Shown here one piece after another: positions 1 through 12,182 of a DNA stretch of 64,000 nucleotides. The stretch comes from Macrolepiota albuminosa (taxonomy: Eukaryota > Basidiomycota > Agaricomycetes > Agaricales > Agaricaceae): positions 1,350,183 to 1,414,182 of the forward strand of contig JAMWFC010000117.1 in NCBI GenBank assembly GCA_027475525.1, read 5' to 3'. A program made the position numbers and the translations under genes. Every line of letters starts with the position of its first letter. Positions within the stretch are counted from its first letter, which is position 1. The notes beneath the pieces were generated by a model. The model had not been told where the DNA came from. It made no database searches and saw only the letters and a program-made list of their open reading frames with translations.

Positions 1-131
1 TGTAGATACTAATTAATACTAATTAATTATTGATTTACGGAGATAGAATTCTCACGGTGAAATAAAATTGTTGGGCAGCATACTGTACTATTTATTACCT
101 GAAAGTTTGAAGTCAGCATCTGTTTCCACTC

Positions 132-919
132 ATGCGCATTGAAAAGTGCTATTTTTGTTCGACGAACGTATATCCGGGGCACGGTATTCCTCCTCTCTAT
201 GTCTTTATTCTCATTTACCAAACACTCGTTCAGGCACTGCGTTCGTTAGGAATGACGCAAAGGTCTTTAGATTTTGCACCTCCAAGTAGGTCATTCATGT
301 CCTGCGTCCTCGACAGCGACACACTGATGTATGCTGAAGATGTCACAAGAATTTCAAGTACGTCCTTGTGCACAGTGCGTCATTTTCTGGTAACGATTGA
401 TTGTATTTCTAGGATGAAACGAAACCCTCGCAAAGTGCGGTGGACCAAGGCTTTCAGAAAAGCGGCAGGGAAGGAAATGACAATTGTGGGCTTTTACCGT
501 TTTTTTTTCAAGTATCTTGACTGACTAGCCTTCAGGATTCGACGATCGAGTTTGAAAAGCGGAGGAACGTCCCTGTTCGTTACGATCGCGACCTCATGCA
601 AGCGACGATCAAAGCCATGAAGCGAGTGGGAGAGATTAAAAGTCGCAGAGAGCGCGCGTTCTTCAAGACTAGGTGTGTAAGGCTGCTCAAACCAGGTTCT
701 TGACTTATTCGTTGCAGGATGGCACTCAGCCGGGAAAAACAGAGGGTTCATCGCAAGAAATCGTTGCAAGCAGTCAAGACATCCACAGAACTACACGTGC
801 CCACGGTTGACGAGTCCATTATTTCTTCCAAAATACAGGAAAAGATTAAGGTTTCTACAAAATCACGGAGTGCCTTGGTGTTAGGGGAAGGTCGTTCAAT
901 GGGCATGGACATCGACTAA
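132..919 (+). CDS. RLP24: RLP24, 60S ribosome biogenesis factor (L24e-like), six exons
   Basis: Rlp24 occupies the eL24 site on pre-60S particles in the nucleolus, is exchanged for eL24 in the cytoplasm and recruits the AAA-ATPase that releases it. Seen here: the N-terminus [18 protein letters not shown] carries the first CxxC of the zinc site, exon 2 gives [12 protein letters not shown], exon 4 gives [20 protein letters not shown], and exon 5 gives [15 protein letters not shown]. Exons fit 132-183, 234-285, 340-357, 413-485, 536-672 and 718-919, all with GT..AG introns of about 45-55 nt and matching phases. The tail ends SMGMDID with an acidic finish, as in the family. The distinction from true eL24 rests on the NVYPGHG and MTIDSTIEF segments. 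No 77-bp join falls in this gene, so the model is reliable. Confidence 0.92.
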
Positions 920-1068
920 TTCATACGATTCACACACACTTTCAACGTTTGAATCACGTTGCAGGTCTCGCAAGCTATCTGAATTCGGATACCGTCATAT
1001 GTTACAGATGTGCCATTTATGCTGTGTAAGATACAAATGCGATGTGAAGGAGAGATAGAAATCTGATC

Positions 1069-4000
1069 TTAACGATGTTTGTATTTCGCCTCATTTTCGT
1101 GACGAATGTCTGGATCTAGAGAATTACGCAAACCCAAAAGTGTTTTGCTGACCGCCTCACTTGCTCCAATCATAGGCTTGAGCACTGCAATAGGTACAGC
1201 GCGAATAACGGAACGCACAGGGCCCTTTTGAAACATGAATCATCTCAGTATAGCTTGAGCACTGCAATAGGTACAGCGCGAATAACGGAACGCACAGGGC
1301 CCTTTTGAAACATGAATCATCTCAGTATAAATTATTTGTCAGTAGAACTAAATCCAAATCACCTCACTTCCTGAACGTTCGTATACCTCCATAGGGACGG
1401 CGAGAATTGTTTGCGCTGCCGAGTGAAAATTTCGCCGTAGACTCTTGTACGCAGACTGCACACCCTCTTTGAGATCAGCGGGCTGCTGAGCGTATTTGGA
1501 TATTACGTCAGCTGGATCATCATTTTCGTTTTCCAATTGCGTGAAATCATCTCTTGTGCCGATGGAAACCGTTTCAGTGGTAATTGGGTAGTTGAACTGA
1601 CCACCAAGAACCCCTTCGGCTTGCTCGAGTATGACTTGAGTACCGGTGGCAAGGCGAGCACCTAATTTAATTGCCTCCATTGCAGTCGATTTAACGAATG
1701 CTGTGGCACCCTTTTGAACACCACGAACAATCCGCCCATCTTTCTTATACTGTGAAATTGGAAGGAGCACTAGGTCAGCGACACCAGATCCTACGTTGAC
1801 AGCTGAACGAATCGGCGCAACGCCGGAGATGACCTCGACTAGCTGCGTAGCTTTGACATCGGGCGTCCAAAGGTCATTCAGCAGTTGACCAAGAGTGGCC
1901 CATCCTGTGATCTTCAAGAAAAGAAGAATGAGACCAAATTTGACAAGATCAAAATTTCAATCCTAACCCCAGCTAGAGTGATATGTCGCAGTGTCATCTC
2001 GGCACCATCAAAATGGAAGAAATTCATCAACTCGATCGTCCTGCCTTCTCGCAAGGCTCGGTAATCAACTCGACGAGGTTTATAGTCGAGTTTCAAATCA
2101 ATTGGAAATATTTCCGCCGATTCTACAAGACTAAATTGAGTGTTGTTTGAAGGAGATCCCCACTCACGGAAGTAAATTTCTTCGCCACCAGAATCTGGTG
2201 CTGGCGTCGTATGAGGATCCTCGAAGCTGAAAAACCTCTTTAAGAAATCAACAGCGTCTTGATCGACATACAATCGTAGAGGGAGGAGTTTCGCCTGGGA
2301 CTAATAATCAGGTCCTGCTTTCATAATTTAAATTATGAACTCACACGTAACCTAGCCTCTGTCGCAGAATGACCCGGAACAGGTCGGACTGTCAGGAGCT
2401 CGAACCGTACCATATTTGAATCTGTTTCACGGACATTGCCCCGCGAATCTGAGCGTAACTCTGTGAGAAACTTCTTCCAAGTAGAAGTTTTTATATGATC
2501 GAGAATTTCTGTGTCCCGAACCGTGACAAACGTCCTAGAGACTAGAGTAGCATCTGGTACATAATAATTCACTGACGCCTCGACACCCAAGAAGCAAAAT
2601 TCAATGCTTGGACCACGAGAGCGCGTCAAACGCTTTCCATGAATGCAAACTGACTGAGTCCGCGGCTTTCCGGATCCAGGAGGCTTCAGCGATTGCCAAG
2701 AACTTTGACTCCCAGTTTCTACGTCCTCTTGCAGCTCTTCATCAATGGCAGCAATGATCGCACCGGGCTCAAGACCTTCAACGTCACGGTCTAGTCCGAT
2801 GTAGATTGAATTGAATAGAAGAGCACCCGTGTCTTCCGCACTAGGGTCCTGGACCTGCCCACTTGCTACGAGCTGCCTGATTTTCGCTAAGCGCCGCCGC
2901 ATCTCCGTGATTTCTTTTTCGATTGTTTTTCTGGTCTTCAGCCAATCGTATCCATCATACAAAAGTAGAGAGATGTCGGTATTCTTAACGCGTAGTTGAA
3001 GTGTAGTTTCCCCATAACTATACAAAAGTGTTTGAAAATCAGGGAGGGAAAAGATAAACTTTTGATTACATACTCTTTATCTGTGTTTTGAGGAGGGACA
3101 GTCCGAAAATAGTTCTCTATCACCTTGATCCCTTCGGGACGGAGCATCTTTATTGTCTCGCCGCCTACCTTGGATACGACACCTACACCATTTAATATGT
3201 CACCTGGGCATCCAACATTTGGCCCTTCAACATCGAACTCATCCAAATCATCATCTCTGAGTTCACGCAATCCAGCTGCTGCTCCAAAAGATTCATCCAG
3301 GTAATCCATGTTTGTGGGAAGATCATCATATATCATGTCAGGAGCTGGGCCTACTTCTGGGATTTTCTTGAAGGCGAGATCATCTATGGAAGCTATTCAA
3401 AGCAAGGTTCAAGATCAAACAACACAACGAATGCGGAAAATTTTCACCTAGGAGTCCTGAACACTCCATACGTCCTTTCGAAACCAAAGTAGGACCTGGA
3501 CGAGTTCTGTGGTGACTATGTACCAAAGATAAACATTGCTGATCAGGTGAACGAATTTTTGCTTACCTTCCCTCCGAGATGGACCGAAAGACGGATCCAA
3601 CATCGTCTACGAACGCAGACACAGCATTCAACGAGTCTGCGGCAATGTGTAGTCGCATACGTGACCGATCGATTGATATCTGGAAATGCGATCAACCAAT
3701 GGCCCCGCAAGTCCGTAGACTGGTTCCACTTACGCTAGTGGCTGAATGTGTTGTGGTATGTATGACAACCATAGACAAGTCCTCAATCTCAGCAATTAGA
3801 GCAAATCCAGCGGCCTAAAAAGGTGAAAAGCCTTGAAATACATATCAAGAAGACGGCTAACCTTCCACAAAGCAGTTCCGCGGCGGAGAGATGTGCCATC
3901 GACAGCAAGCTCATTAGAGATATCATCGACAACAAGCAAGGCTATAGCAGGTATTGAAAGGCGGACCGAAGAATCCGGAGAGTCTCCAACGACATCCGTC

Positions 4001-7000
4001 GCCAATTCTAGGTCATCAATGTGGACAACCATGGCACCGGGATGGTTAGGGGCGAACAATCGAATTGCCCCATCCAGGATCCTGAAAGAAATACGAGTTC
4101 TTTCACTCGGGATGACAGATTCGAAGGTCTAAGGAATGCTTCAAAATTAGGAACAGCCGATATAATGACGTTCTGACCCCAGGTGGTGACTGTGCAAATG
4201 AACTCAGATCCTTGATCCACGCTAAATCGGAGAAAGACGTGAGCGTAATGCCCGATAGAATCAACTTAAGGCGAGATTCTTTGGCAGCAGTTTCCGGAAG
4301 AATCGACGACGTAAAACGAATCTTGACCATGCGATTTGGAGCTGACGTCTGTTAAAACTACTGTAAAATGAGCTCTGCGAATTAAGTGCATCAGCATACC
4401 AGACTTCGAGGGGATGTGAGGGAAAGATATGTTCGACTCAGTGTTGATGTTAGCACGTCTCTGATAGTCACATCCATCACCTCAAGCGTGAGAACCATTT
4501 CGTCCTAATGAATTATTATAACTGTATTACCGCAGGTAAAAGTTAACAAACCTTTCCCTTGAATTTAGGTTCCACACAAAGATCAATATCCGAAGAAAAG
4601 ATGACAAGTGGACGATTATCCTTGGTTTGAAGCCGAGGCACCAGAAGCCGGATGAAAGCTGCCCAAAACACGATAAAATGACTACTCCACTGTGAACGAG
4701 TCACCCACCTTCCGATACGTTCAATTTTATCAGGATTTCCGACTGAAGAGGTTCTGAGTGTGTACTCCACGCACTGCCACTCTCACTGCTTGCCTTGGTG
4801 AAGTGACGGCTACATATCAGACTTTGATCGCCGCGTTCAGTTTCAGTCAGTCGATCTTCGGACGGAAATTGTCTGTCGATTAATTGCGCCACATCATCAG
4901 CCCAATACTGAAGGCCATGTAGCGACGGCTGAGTGATATCTGCGGTAATGGAAGGTATGCCGATGCTAATAACGACGAGTTTCGAGCATTCTATGTTAAA
5001 AGAAGATGATCGTGTAACTGCAATCCGTGGAAGGAGGGGGGTTGACACAGTCTCAAGTACATCATCAGAGCTGGACGAAAGAGATCCTACCGATAAAAAT
5101 GTTTTGGCAGTTGATTCGGAGACAGAGCGATATGCAACAATTATTCGCTCGAAGCTAGTTCCTAAAAATGCCTCGCTGGAACTTGGAAATTTTTCGCTTG
5201 TATGTGCTGGATCATCAACAAACCGAGCACTCTTCTTCGTTAACTCAGGCGATGAACTAAGTTTAACGTTATGCAAATCAACCGATAAGGCTCCTGAACG
5301 CGGAGAACAATTAGGAAGAGACGGGCATCGTATCTGAACGCGTATGAAGCTGAATGTGAACGAAGTCTTTGTGCTTGAGTTAGATGTTTGATCGTCCTGA
5401 AGCTATTCAGTTGTGCTAAGGAAGCAGCTGTATTATAACTTACCTTTCTTAACCTTTGCTTTTTTGACCTTGACATAGCCCTATTGATGCTGTAGTTCAA
5501 GTCAGGATGCAAATTTTTCAGGGCTGGCTTCTCCAATTTCGTCTTCTCTCTCCCCCTCTGCTGGGTATCCCAAGTGTTACTCGAAGCTGGAGGCGTATAT
5601 GTTCCATCACTGTTATTGTCACCGGAAGCATCACCCTTGGGTACTTGATTCGACGACCGATCAACTGCACTGTAAGAATTAGCTAGGAATGTTGAGATTT
5701 CATCTTTACAAAGGATGATTCCAAGATCGAGAAAGATATGAAGAGGGACAAGTTTGACTTGAATTTCACTTGACAATTCTTGCAGATCATCTACAGATGA
5801 CGCAATTCGGTACCTTGCGGTGAGTATGAGTGCAGATGAATTTCACTTGACAATTCTTGCAGATCATCTACAGATGACGCAATTCGGTACCTTGCGGTGA
5901 GTATGAGTGCAGAGGTGAGATTACAGTAGGGTCCACTCGGTGCGCTATGTTTGGTCTTCGAGTAGATTTGGTGCGCCAAGATGAAAGCTTCAAGCCGTTG
6001 GTCAATTGGTCATCGGCTGTCCAGTCCGTGAGTCCGAAAGTGGGAAGATTTGGATCAAGACTGTTTTCTGAAGGGTGTTTATGACACAAGTCATATTGGC
6101 TAGTAAGACCGGGGTCCGTTATTAAAAGTGGCGAGACGATTAAATCGCACGACCGAACTATATTAGGTGACCCGTGGATGTAAAAAAGGGAAATATCCCC
6201 AAGTGTACATGTTCCTGTTACTTCCTTCATATCTTCTAAAGGGGACGAGTCGGCTGAACCAGGCACAGAAGAAAATGAGGCCGAGACCGCTTCTATGTAT
6301 AGGCGGGCATAGCTGTGCGGTAGAACAGGAGGAACCAAAGGCCATTTAAAGAAATCAGTCAACGAAGGCGCATCCGCGGTCTTTATGGATGACGAGGGGA
6401 GAGGTAGTAGAACTACAAGCCCTCGAAGGTCGAAGACCAGTTTGAAGTCAATGAAGGCATTGTGAGGTTGAGTTTTTGAATCATTTTTATCAAATTGGGA
6501 TGGTAAATCGCGAACTAGGTCGAGCAGACCACGTAATTGCCATGCTTGAAGCGCACAAGCAATCACCCCATGTGTTATCACGATTTCTGGTCTTTCTTGT
6601 CGGATAAAGCGTTCTTGCCTTGGAACCGACGGTCCTTCTGCAGATGCCAGGGGCGAAGGGGTGTTGATATGGAAAACTAGTGGGGTTGAACCAAAGGACA
6701 CCAGCGTCTCCTCCTTGTGATGATCCGACGAATGGTTATGAGGCAGTAATATGTCAGGCGAATCTACCGCCGGGGCAACAGGGGAAGACGTCCTGCTCCA
6801 ACCTTGTTCTGCTAGCAAATCAACCCCTTTCTCCATGCAAGCGGGAACACTAGAGATGGCACTTTGGTACATGCTGCTGGCAGCTGAGTTACTGGACGTA
6901 GATGGTCTAGGCGGTAAAGACGCTAGAGATTGCGACATAGCAAATTGGGCTTCTTCATCCATAGATGATAAGGAAGAAGATGGAGAAACTGTTGGGGAGC

Positions 7001-7959
7001 TACTACAAGGGAGGTTACTTAACGAGGGCAAATGTCCTGTAGGCGTGTATACTCCAGGATAGATTTCCGAGCGAAGGTTACGTGTAGAGAAGGTCAACCC
7101 TGAAATTGATATTGTACGTTGCTGGCCACAAAAGTGCGATGTATCAGGAGAAGGTCTCGGAGCGCCACGACTATTGTCAGTACGATATCGGACATCAGAG
7201 ATAAAACCAGTGATGCTCATGTTATCAGGGTGTACAAGGGTGACTTTCGTATTAGTTGCGTCGAATTCAAACCTTGCGAGTAAACGCTCGATAAGTGTCG
7301 CAAAGATGGAGACTCCAGAGGGATCTAGATCTGGATACGTGGATTCATCTGGGTTGAACAGGAATGGATCGGCCAAGATTCCACCTGGAACACTGGGATC
7401 ATCCTTAGATTGTGTCCAAGATACGTCAGGGTGCATGGATTTCCGTAGCGCAGCTTCCTCTTGAAGAGATAGCTCATCGTGAACAAATGACTCCGCTATG
7501 GAGGCAACAGAGTCCGCGAGATATAGCGATCCTTTAGCGTCAAGAGAGGAAGGAGGGCGAACGATAAAAGTGAGGTGAAGAGAATCGATAGAAAAACCGA
7601 GGGTCGACGACAAGGGATTAGGCCAAGGTATTCGAGCGATCAGGGACGAGACTGATCCGACTTGTAGAGACACGGGAAGGTCTGATATTAAAGCGTTAAT
7701 TGCCTTAAAGACTGGTTCAATTAAACAATTAACTCATATAATTGACACGCACTTGATCGTCCAGCTGGAGGTCATTTATCTGGACAAAACCTGAGCCTAT
7801 CTTCGAATCTATCTGATGAAAGTCAAGCTGTCCGGGTTTCAAAAACTGCCCCAACGATTTCTTGAGCACAAATGAGATAAATCGGCCTTGAAGACTTGAA
7901 GGGAGCGAGATATTGAGAGTGGGCAAACTGGGAAACCATGAGGAAAACCATGTAAACAT
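1069..7959 (-). CDS. ATG2: ATG2, autophagy lipid-transfer protein
   Basis: Atg2 is a rod-shaped bridge that moves phospholipids from the ER to the growing autophagosome with Atg9 and Atg18. Seen here: start at 7959 with MFTWFSSWFPSLPTLNISLP, then SLGQFLKPGQLDF, the chorein-N type lipid-entry region. Toward the end are GVADLVLLPISQYKKDGR and FVKSTAMEAIKLGARLATG, the conserved C-terminal motif. The last exon reads PIAVLKPMIGASEAVSKTLL and ends with a stop at 1069-1071, so the gene runs about 280 bp past the obvious open frame ending at 1348. The last junction is SE|GPVRSVIRAVP. The protein should be about 2,000 residues in roughly ten exons. Two 77-bp duplications (1176-1329, 5760-5913) fall inside it. 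The second splits an exon: dropping one copy and adding one base at 5913/5914 makes the frame continuous. The gene is therefore probably intact in the organism. Confidence 0.93.
1176..1329. repeat. 77-bp exact tandem duplication #1 (probable assembly join)
   Basis: Copies 1176-1252 and 1253-1329 are identical and the flanks differ. It overlaps the last intron and last exon of ATG2. Confidence 0.97.
5760..5913. repeat. 77-bp exact tandem duplication #2 (probable assembly join)
   Basis: Copies 5760-5836 and 5837-5913 lie inside an ATG2 exon. Removing one copy and adding one base at 5913/5914 joins the frame ending VDPTVISP to ALILTARYRIASSVDD and on to SSEIQVKLVPL. Confidence 0.97.
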
Positions 7960-9058
7960 TGATCAGGAATGTGGAAGATTTAAACAATCAAAGATCTTCT
8001 CTGGTTGAAATGGAGGCTGGAGCATAGCCTCGAGGAAGTCGTTCGAGTATATGTATGAAACCAGTCATCCAAGGACTAACCTTAGGTCACGTGTTAAATT
8101 GGAATAAGACTGAAGGACCCTCCCGGTCCGATCGCAGAGCCCACTACTTGTATCTACATCAAAATAAACTTTAAATAGGCAGCCGATAGACACAAATTGG
8201 ATGATTATTACGACCGAAACGAGGAACAAGAAAAGCGTGGGCGCAAGAGATTGCATAGTTTGCTAAAATAACAGGCATGTCGGTTGGGGTCATCATTTCC
8301 GACCCGGTCAATACTGAGAGATCTGCTCGTGGAAGATGACCAGTTAGGTCCTATTTTACATGTTCCTGCATTAAAAAGGGTAGCTGGATGTTGCGCCGTC
8401 AAGGGTGCGACTAAGTATTGTCGTTGGTTGTCCGGATCCGCGACTGTACGCAATTCACACGCCCAAATTAAAGATAATGCATTCTACACGTGGATCAAAA
8501 TCGAGTCAAAATGCACGGGGGCTCACACACGAGCTCGAGTGTCTTTTTATCAAGTCTCAGTGAAATTATCGATTTATCCTCAACAGCCTAATATATAATG
8601 GGAATCCTCGGTATCTTTCTTTTTGGATCCACCCACCCATGCTAGGTGAGAGTCAGTAGTTCCTATCCATAGCTACCTTCTAATACATATTTGCATCCTC
8701 CCTTTCTAACTCACAGGTGACACTCCACAGACCATTAAGGTCACCCTTACAACGGGATAGTCATTGAACCATGGTACTGTGCATGCAATAGATATGTTGC
8801 TCTATATAAATCCACAATTGTTGCATTATTCACACAATTTCTTTGATCATCCTGTAGAGGCTTTCCTGTGGTCCTCCTCCTATACACATACTGACATCTC
8901 AAAACACACCCACCTGTTAAATAAGAAAACTTGGGTTTTAGTCATATAGTGTCCCAAAGCAGCTAGATCGACCCATGCCCGGTAACGGCCTATAATTACA
9001 AGTTGAAATATGCTCCTATGTTCAGATAAGTACTCACTGCTTCAGGAGGAGCTTTTAG
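7960..9058. other. Intergenic, 1.1 kb, no supported gene
   Basis: This lies between the ATG2 start and the end of the RPA2-like gene. One minus-strand frame (8065-8256) begins with a hydrophobic stretch, but it has no homology I recognise and no further exon. A TATA-like CTATATAAAT is near 8802. Nothing else can be supported. Confidence 0.5.
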
Positions 9059-10312
9059 TCACAAGCAGGAGAGAGTGATGCCATAATGATTATCGTCAAT
9101 GGAAGAGAAGATAAAACCCTCTGAGAACAACCTCTCAAGAGATTCCCTGATGTGACATGTAAGCGAATATCACCTTCGTCAAAGTGATCTAAACGACAAA
9201 CGTGAACTCCTCTTCTGTAAAAGGATTGGTGCGATTAGATGATACTGCCGCAATGATATTTTGCAAGTGGGCACCCTTCCAAAGTTCCTGATTTTCAGCA
9301 TCTGTTGCTTTGCAGATACTATCCAAGATTTCGCGGTCAAGAGACGGTAAACAGGAATATAGTTTATGCGTGTCAAGATACTGCAATTGATTAGACACAC
9401 AAGAAAAGGACTGTGAAGATGATGTTCCCAAGCTATCTTCGGCATGTTTAGATTCGTCAAGGTTACCCCGGCCTTTAAGACAACTTGAACGTAGAGGAGA
9501 GTCATCCAACCTAGCCTTTCCCTTGCTTTGCAGGGTACAAGGATTATTGTATCTCTCAGACTCCCCTAAGGTTTGACTCGAAGTAGATTGGAAGGGAGGC
9601 ATAGAATCGAGAAGAACTGTGATATCATCGGGTATGCTTTCTTCACACTCAAAACTTGTGAGAACCCGCTGACAAAGATGGTTTTGATCGGTTTCAAGAA
9701 GCCTCGCAATGTACTAGTTTAACTTACTGGGTGACATTTTTCATAAGCAACCGTGTCCTGGATAGCCTGTAATATGTGATGATATAGTTCGTAAGGACTT
9801 GAAATAAATTCAATTTTTGTAGCTTTGACAAAATTTGAGTCATGCCAATTGTCGACTTCGCCGATGACTCGAGCATACGGAAAGTCTCTTGTTCCGATAC
9901 TTGTTAAAAGCCATAGATGATAACTGCAGAATGAACTCACTCAATTTGAAGACGGGTCATAGCTAAATCGTTGTTCCATATTTGGACAGTAATACTTCCT
10001 GTTCCGTCATCGAGACGGAAATTAGCGCTGTTCTGGTGAGGACGAAGGTTTCCAAGAAGGATGATCTGAGAAGTATTACGTAGTTAGCATGAGACCATAG
10101 GTTAAAATCACTTGTTTAATTTCATGTCCCTCGATATTCAAGGGGGCTGTGGAATGTACACGATCTGCCTTTAAGATTTGACACACGGTAGTATGGCGGA
10201 TAACAGAGGTAGGATCATATCGAAGCGGGCCTGTGCAGACAATCTCAAAAGCTGGGTGACAACTACAGACATAGATACAAACGGCTATCCCTACCTGGTT
10301 ATCGTGTGGCAT
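9059..10312 (-). CDS. RPA2-like protein (diverged replication protein A 32-kDa subunit paralog)
   Basis: RPA2 is the middle subunit of the single-strand DNA binding trimer RPA. This gene keeps its architecture. An OB-fold begins at TTVCQILKADRV and IEGHEIKQIILLGNLR, continues with FRLDDGTGSITVQIWNNDL, and includes the RPA2 signature SSPYELYHHILQAIQD. A C-terminal winged helix reads IIAAVSSNRTNPFTEEEF, then a last exon ESLERLFSEGFIFSSIDDNH ending at a stop at 9059-9061. The serine-rich linker (about 9430-9600) is much longer and more divergent than in the canonical RPA2 at 12.2-13.3 kb. The N-terminus near 10312 is unsure: I found no phase-consistent first exon, and a LINE begins just beyond. 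STN1 shares the OB plus winged-helix plan, but the QIL and YELYHHIL motifs favour RPA2. It may be a specialised paralog; no function is shown. Confidence 0.75.
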
Positions 10313-10379
10313 ACCACTACACAGTACAGCGTTTCGCTTGTCAAGCTGATTGCAAGTTGATTGATATTAGGCCCTTACT

Positions 10380-11830
10380 AATACTATTCCACCCCCCAAA
10401 GAATTGCAGAAACCTATTTGAAAACAATCGCTTCTTCCCATTCAACATTCCGCTCAACTACCATTCCACCCTTGTCCCGCATCCCACTTCAAATCTCTGC
10501 ATCCGACGCTTCATTCGTATCCAAGCCTTCGCCTTTTTCACACGTGTTCGACCATTCCTCCCTCACTTGTTCTGTAATTGCCCATCAGCACGCCCTCATT
10601 GCTTCCCTCTCTCGTACAAAATACCATGCCTCCACATCCCATGCCGAAATTGCAGGCTGCCTCGCAGCTGCTCTTTTAGCGAGCGAAGACCAACCACACG
10701 TCATATTGTCCGACTACCTCCCTATTGTTAACTGGTCAAAGGCTCCTGCTGGACCCACTACGGCCTTCCATCGCTGGCTCCTTGATGTCATGTCGCGCCA
10801 CCCATTCCAAATGCACTTATCCCACGTCAAGGCACACACAGACAGCACTTCATTACCAGCACGCCTCAATAGAACAGTCGATTTTCTTGCATCACACGCT
10901 CATTCCTCTTCTAACCCCCCACCTGTTTTTCCAACACCCTCCTTTACGCTTCAAAAATACTGTGTTTTTTCCCCCTCTCAGGGATTTATAGAAGGGAGTT
11001 TACAACAAACTATCATCGATAACAGTGCCAGGCGATTTATCCACACCTATCCCGTCTGGTCGAAAATTCTGATTGCTCCCGACCTGTATAATTCTTGCCC
11101 TCTACCTTCATTCCCCTATGAGAGATCACCCTATGCCTACTCCGCCATCATCCAATTATACGCCCGAAGCGCTCAGTTAGACTCAAGAGACATTTTGTCC
11201 GATCGCCTTGATAATGGACACTCCCCATGGTGCAGATTCGGATGCGACAAAATCGAAACACCTCATCACTTATTCGTATCTTGCCCGTATTTCGACTCCT
11301 TCCGATTTTCTGCTTGTAACACCGTTATCGATGCCACACGTAATCTCCTCTCTCCGGAAACAAGTCCCAATAATCCTTCCGATTTTCTGCTTGTAACACC
11401 GTTATCGATGCCACACGTAATCTCCTCTCTCCGGAAACAAGTCCCAATAAAAAGAACGCGATTGTAACCATAGCTCGCGACCTCTTTCGAGACTCTGTGA
11501 CTTGGCCGGCTTATCAATCTAAATACTATGTCGGCTTCACTCCTCCACTTCCGGACCTCTCCCGGCATACTCGTCAAAATGTGTCCAACCTGTGGCATTC
11601 GGAGTCTATAAAGCTTGCGGGACGTATTTGGGCGGCAGTCAGGAAGAAGGCTTTCCAAGACAGACACTCATCGGGGTTACATAGTCTGCATTACGATATT
11701 CCTCCCGTCGTTCGACATCTTTTCCGTCTATAGTCCTTTGTTATATTGCTTCCCAGCGAGGTTCCTACCTGAATTACGTTACGTAATGTAGCTGGGAATT
11801 TAATTTCTATTTCTATTTCTCTGAGTCGGA
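10380..11830 (+). mobile_element. 5'-truncated non-LTR retrotransposon (LINE), RNase H and 3' end
   Basis: An open frame from about 10418 carries RNase H-type motifs: SASDASF at the start of the fold, TSHAEIAGCLAAALLAS, VILSDYLPIVNW and LSHVKAHTDS followed by RTVDFLASHAH. A zinc-binding tail follows with WCRFGCDKIETPHHLFVSC. The frame ends at 11731-11733 (VVRHLFRL) and is followed by a TTTCTA-type repeated tail near 11805-11820, as in LINE 3' ends. No reverse transcriptase domain is present, so the copy is truncated at its 5' end, at roughly 10330-10410. I found no target-site duplication. The 77-bp duplication at 11297-11450 interrupts the frame; removing one copy gives an open frame to the stop, so this end may be a fairly young copy. 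Confidence 0.82.
11297..11450. repeat. 77-bp exact tandem duplication #3 (probable assembly join)
   Basis: Copies 11297-11373 and 11374-11450 lie in the LINE reading frame. Removal of one copy alone restores the frame into the segment that reads DLFRDSVTWPAYQSK. Confidence 0.97.
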
Positions 11831-12182
11831 TGTCACGAAGGCGTCACACCTTAGTAAGATGCTGAATACACACTCCGCTGCACTGTAAAGAACGACCGAG
11901 ACGCGGGAGAACTTTAGACTCCGCCTTGCCGCTGAATCGGCAGGCGTGACAACTGCTTGACCATTCGCCACCAAGGGACTCAGCAACGAGACCTTGTCTC
12001 ACCCCGGACTAAGTCGGAAACGCATTAGGTATGTTTTATTATGTTGCATGTCTTGTTTTAAATACTTAGGATGACTGGTTGTGGTAAAACTTTGTTTTGT
12101 CCGACTCAGAGGGACTCCGAGCTATAGGGGTGGAATAGTATGTGACATCGTAAAGTGACGCTGATACCAACCCCCAAGAACC
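11831..12182. other. Intergenic upstream of RPA2
   Basis: No gene is seen. A near-perfect hairpin lies at 11922-11945 (CGCCTTGCCG pairing with CGGCAGGCG around CTGAAT). The interval presumably holds the RPA2 promoter and perhaps a tiny first exon. Confidence 0.4.

Noticed and set aside
5868..7673. ATG2 as a pseudogene ending at 5868
   Set aside because: The stop arises only from join #2. After removal of one copy and one base restored, the frame continues with conserved sequence.
8065..8256. Small hydrophobic minus-strand ORF as a gene
   Set aside because: No homology, no clear promoter or further exon, and it lies in the ATG2 upstream region.
9059..10312. Identification as STN1 of the CST telomere complex
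   Set aside because: OB plus winged helix fits both families, but the motifs flanking the OB-fold are those of RPA2. Kept as RPA2-like with caution.
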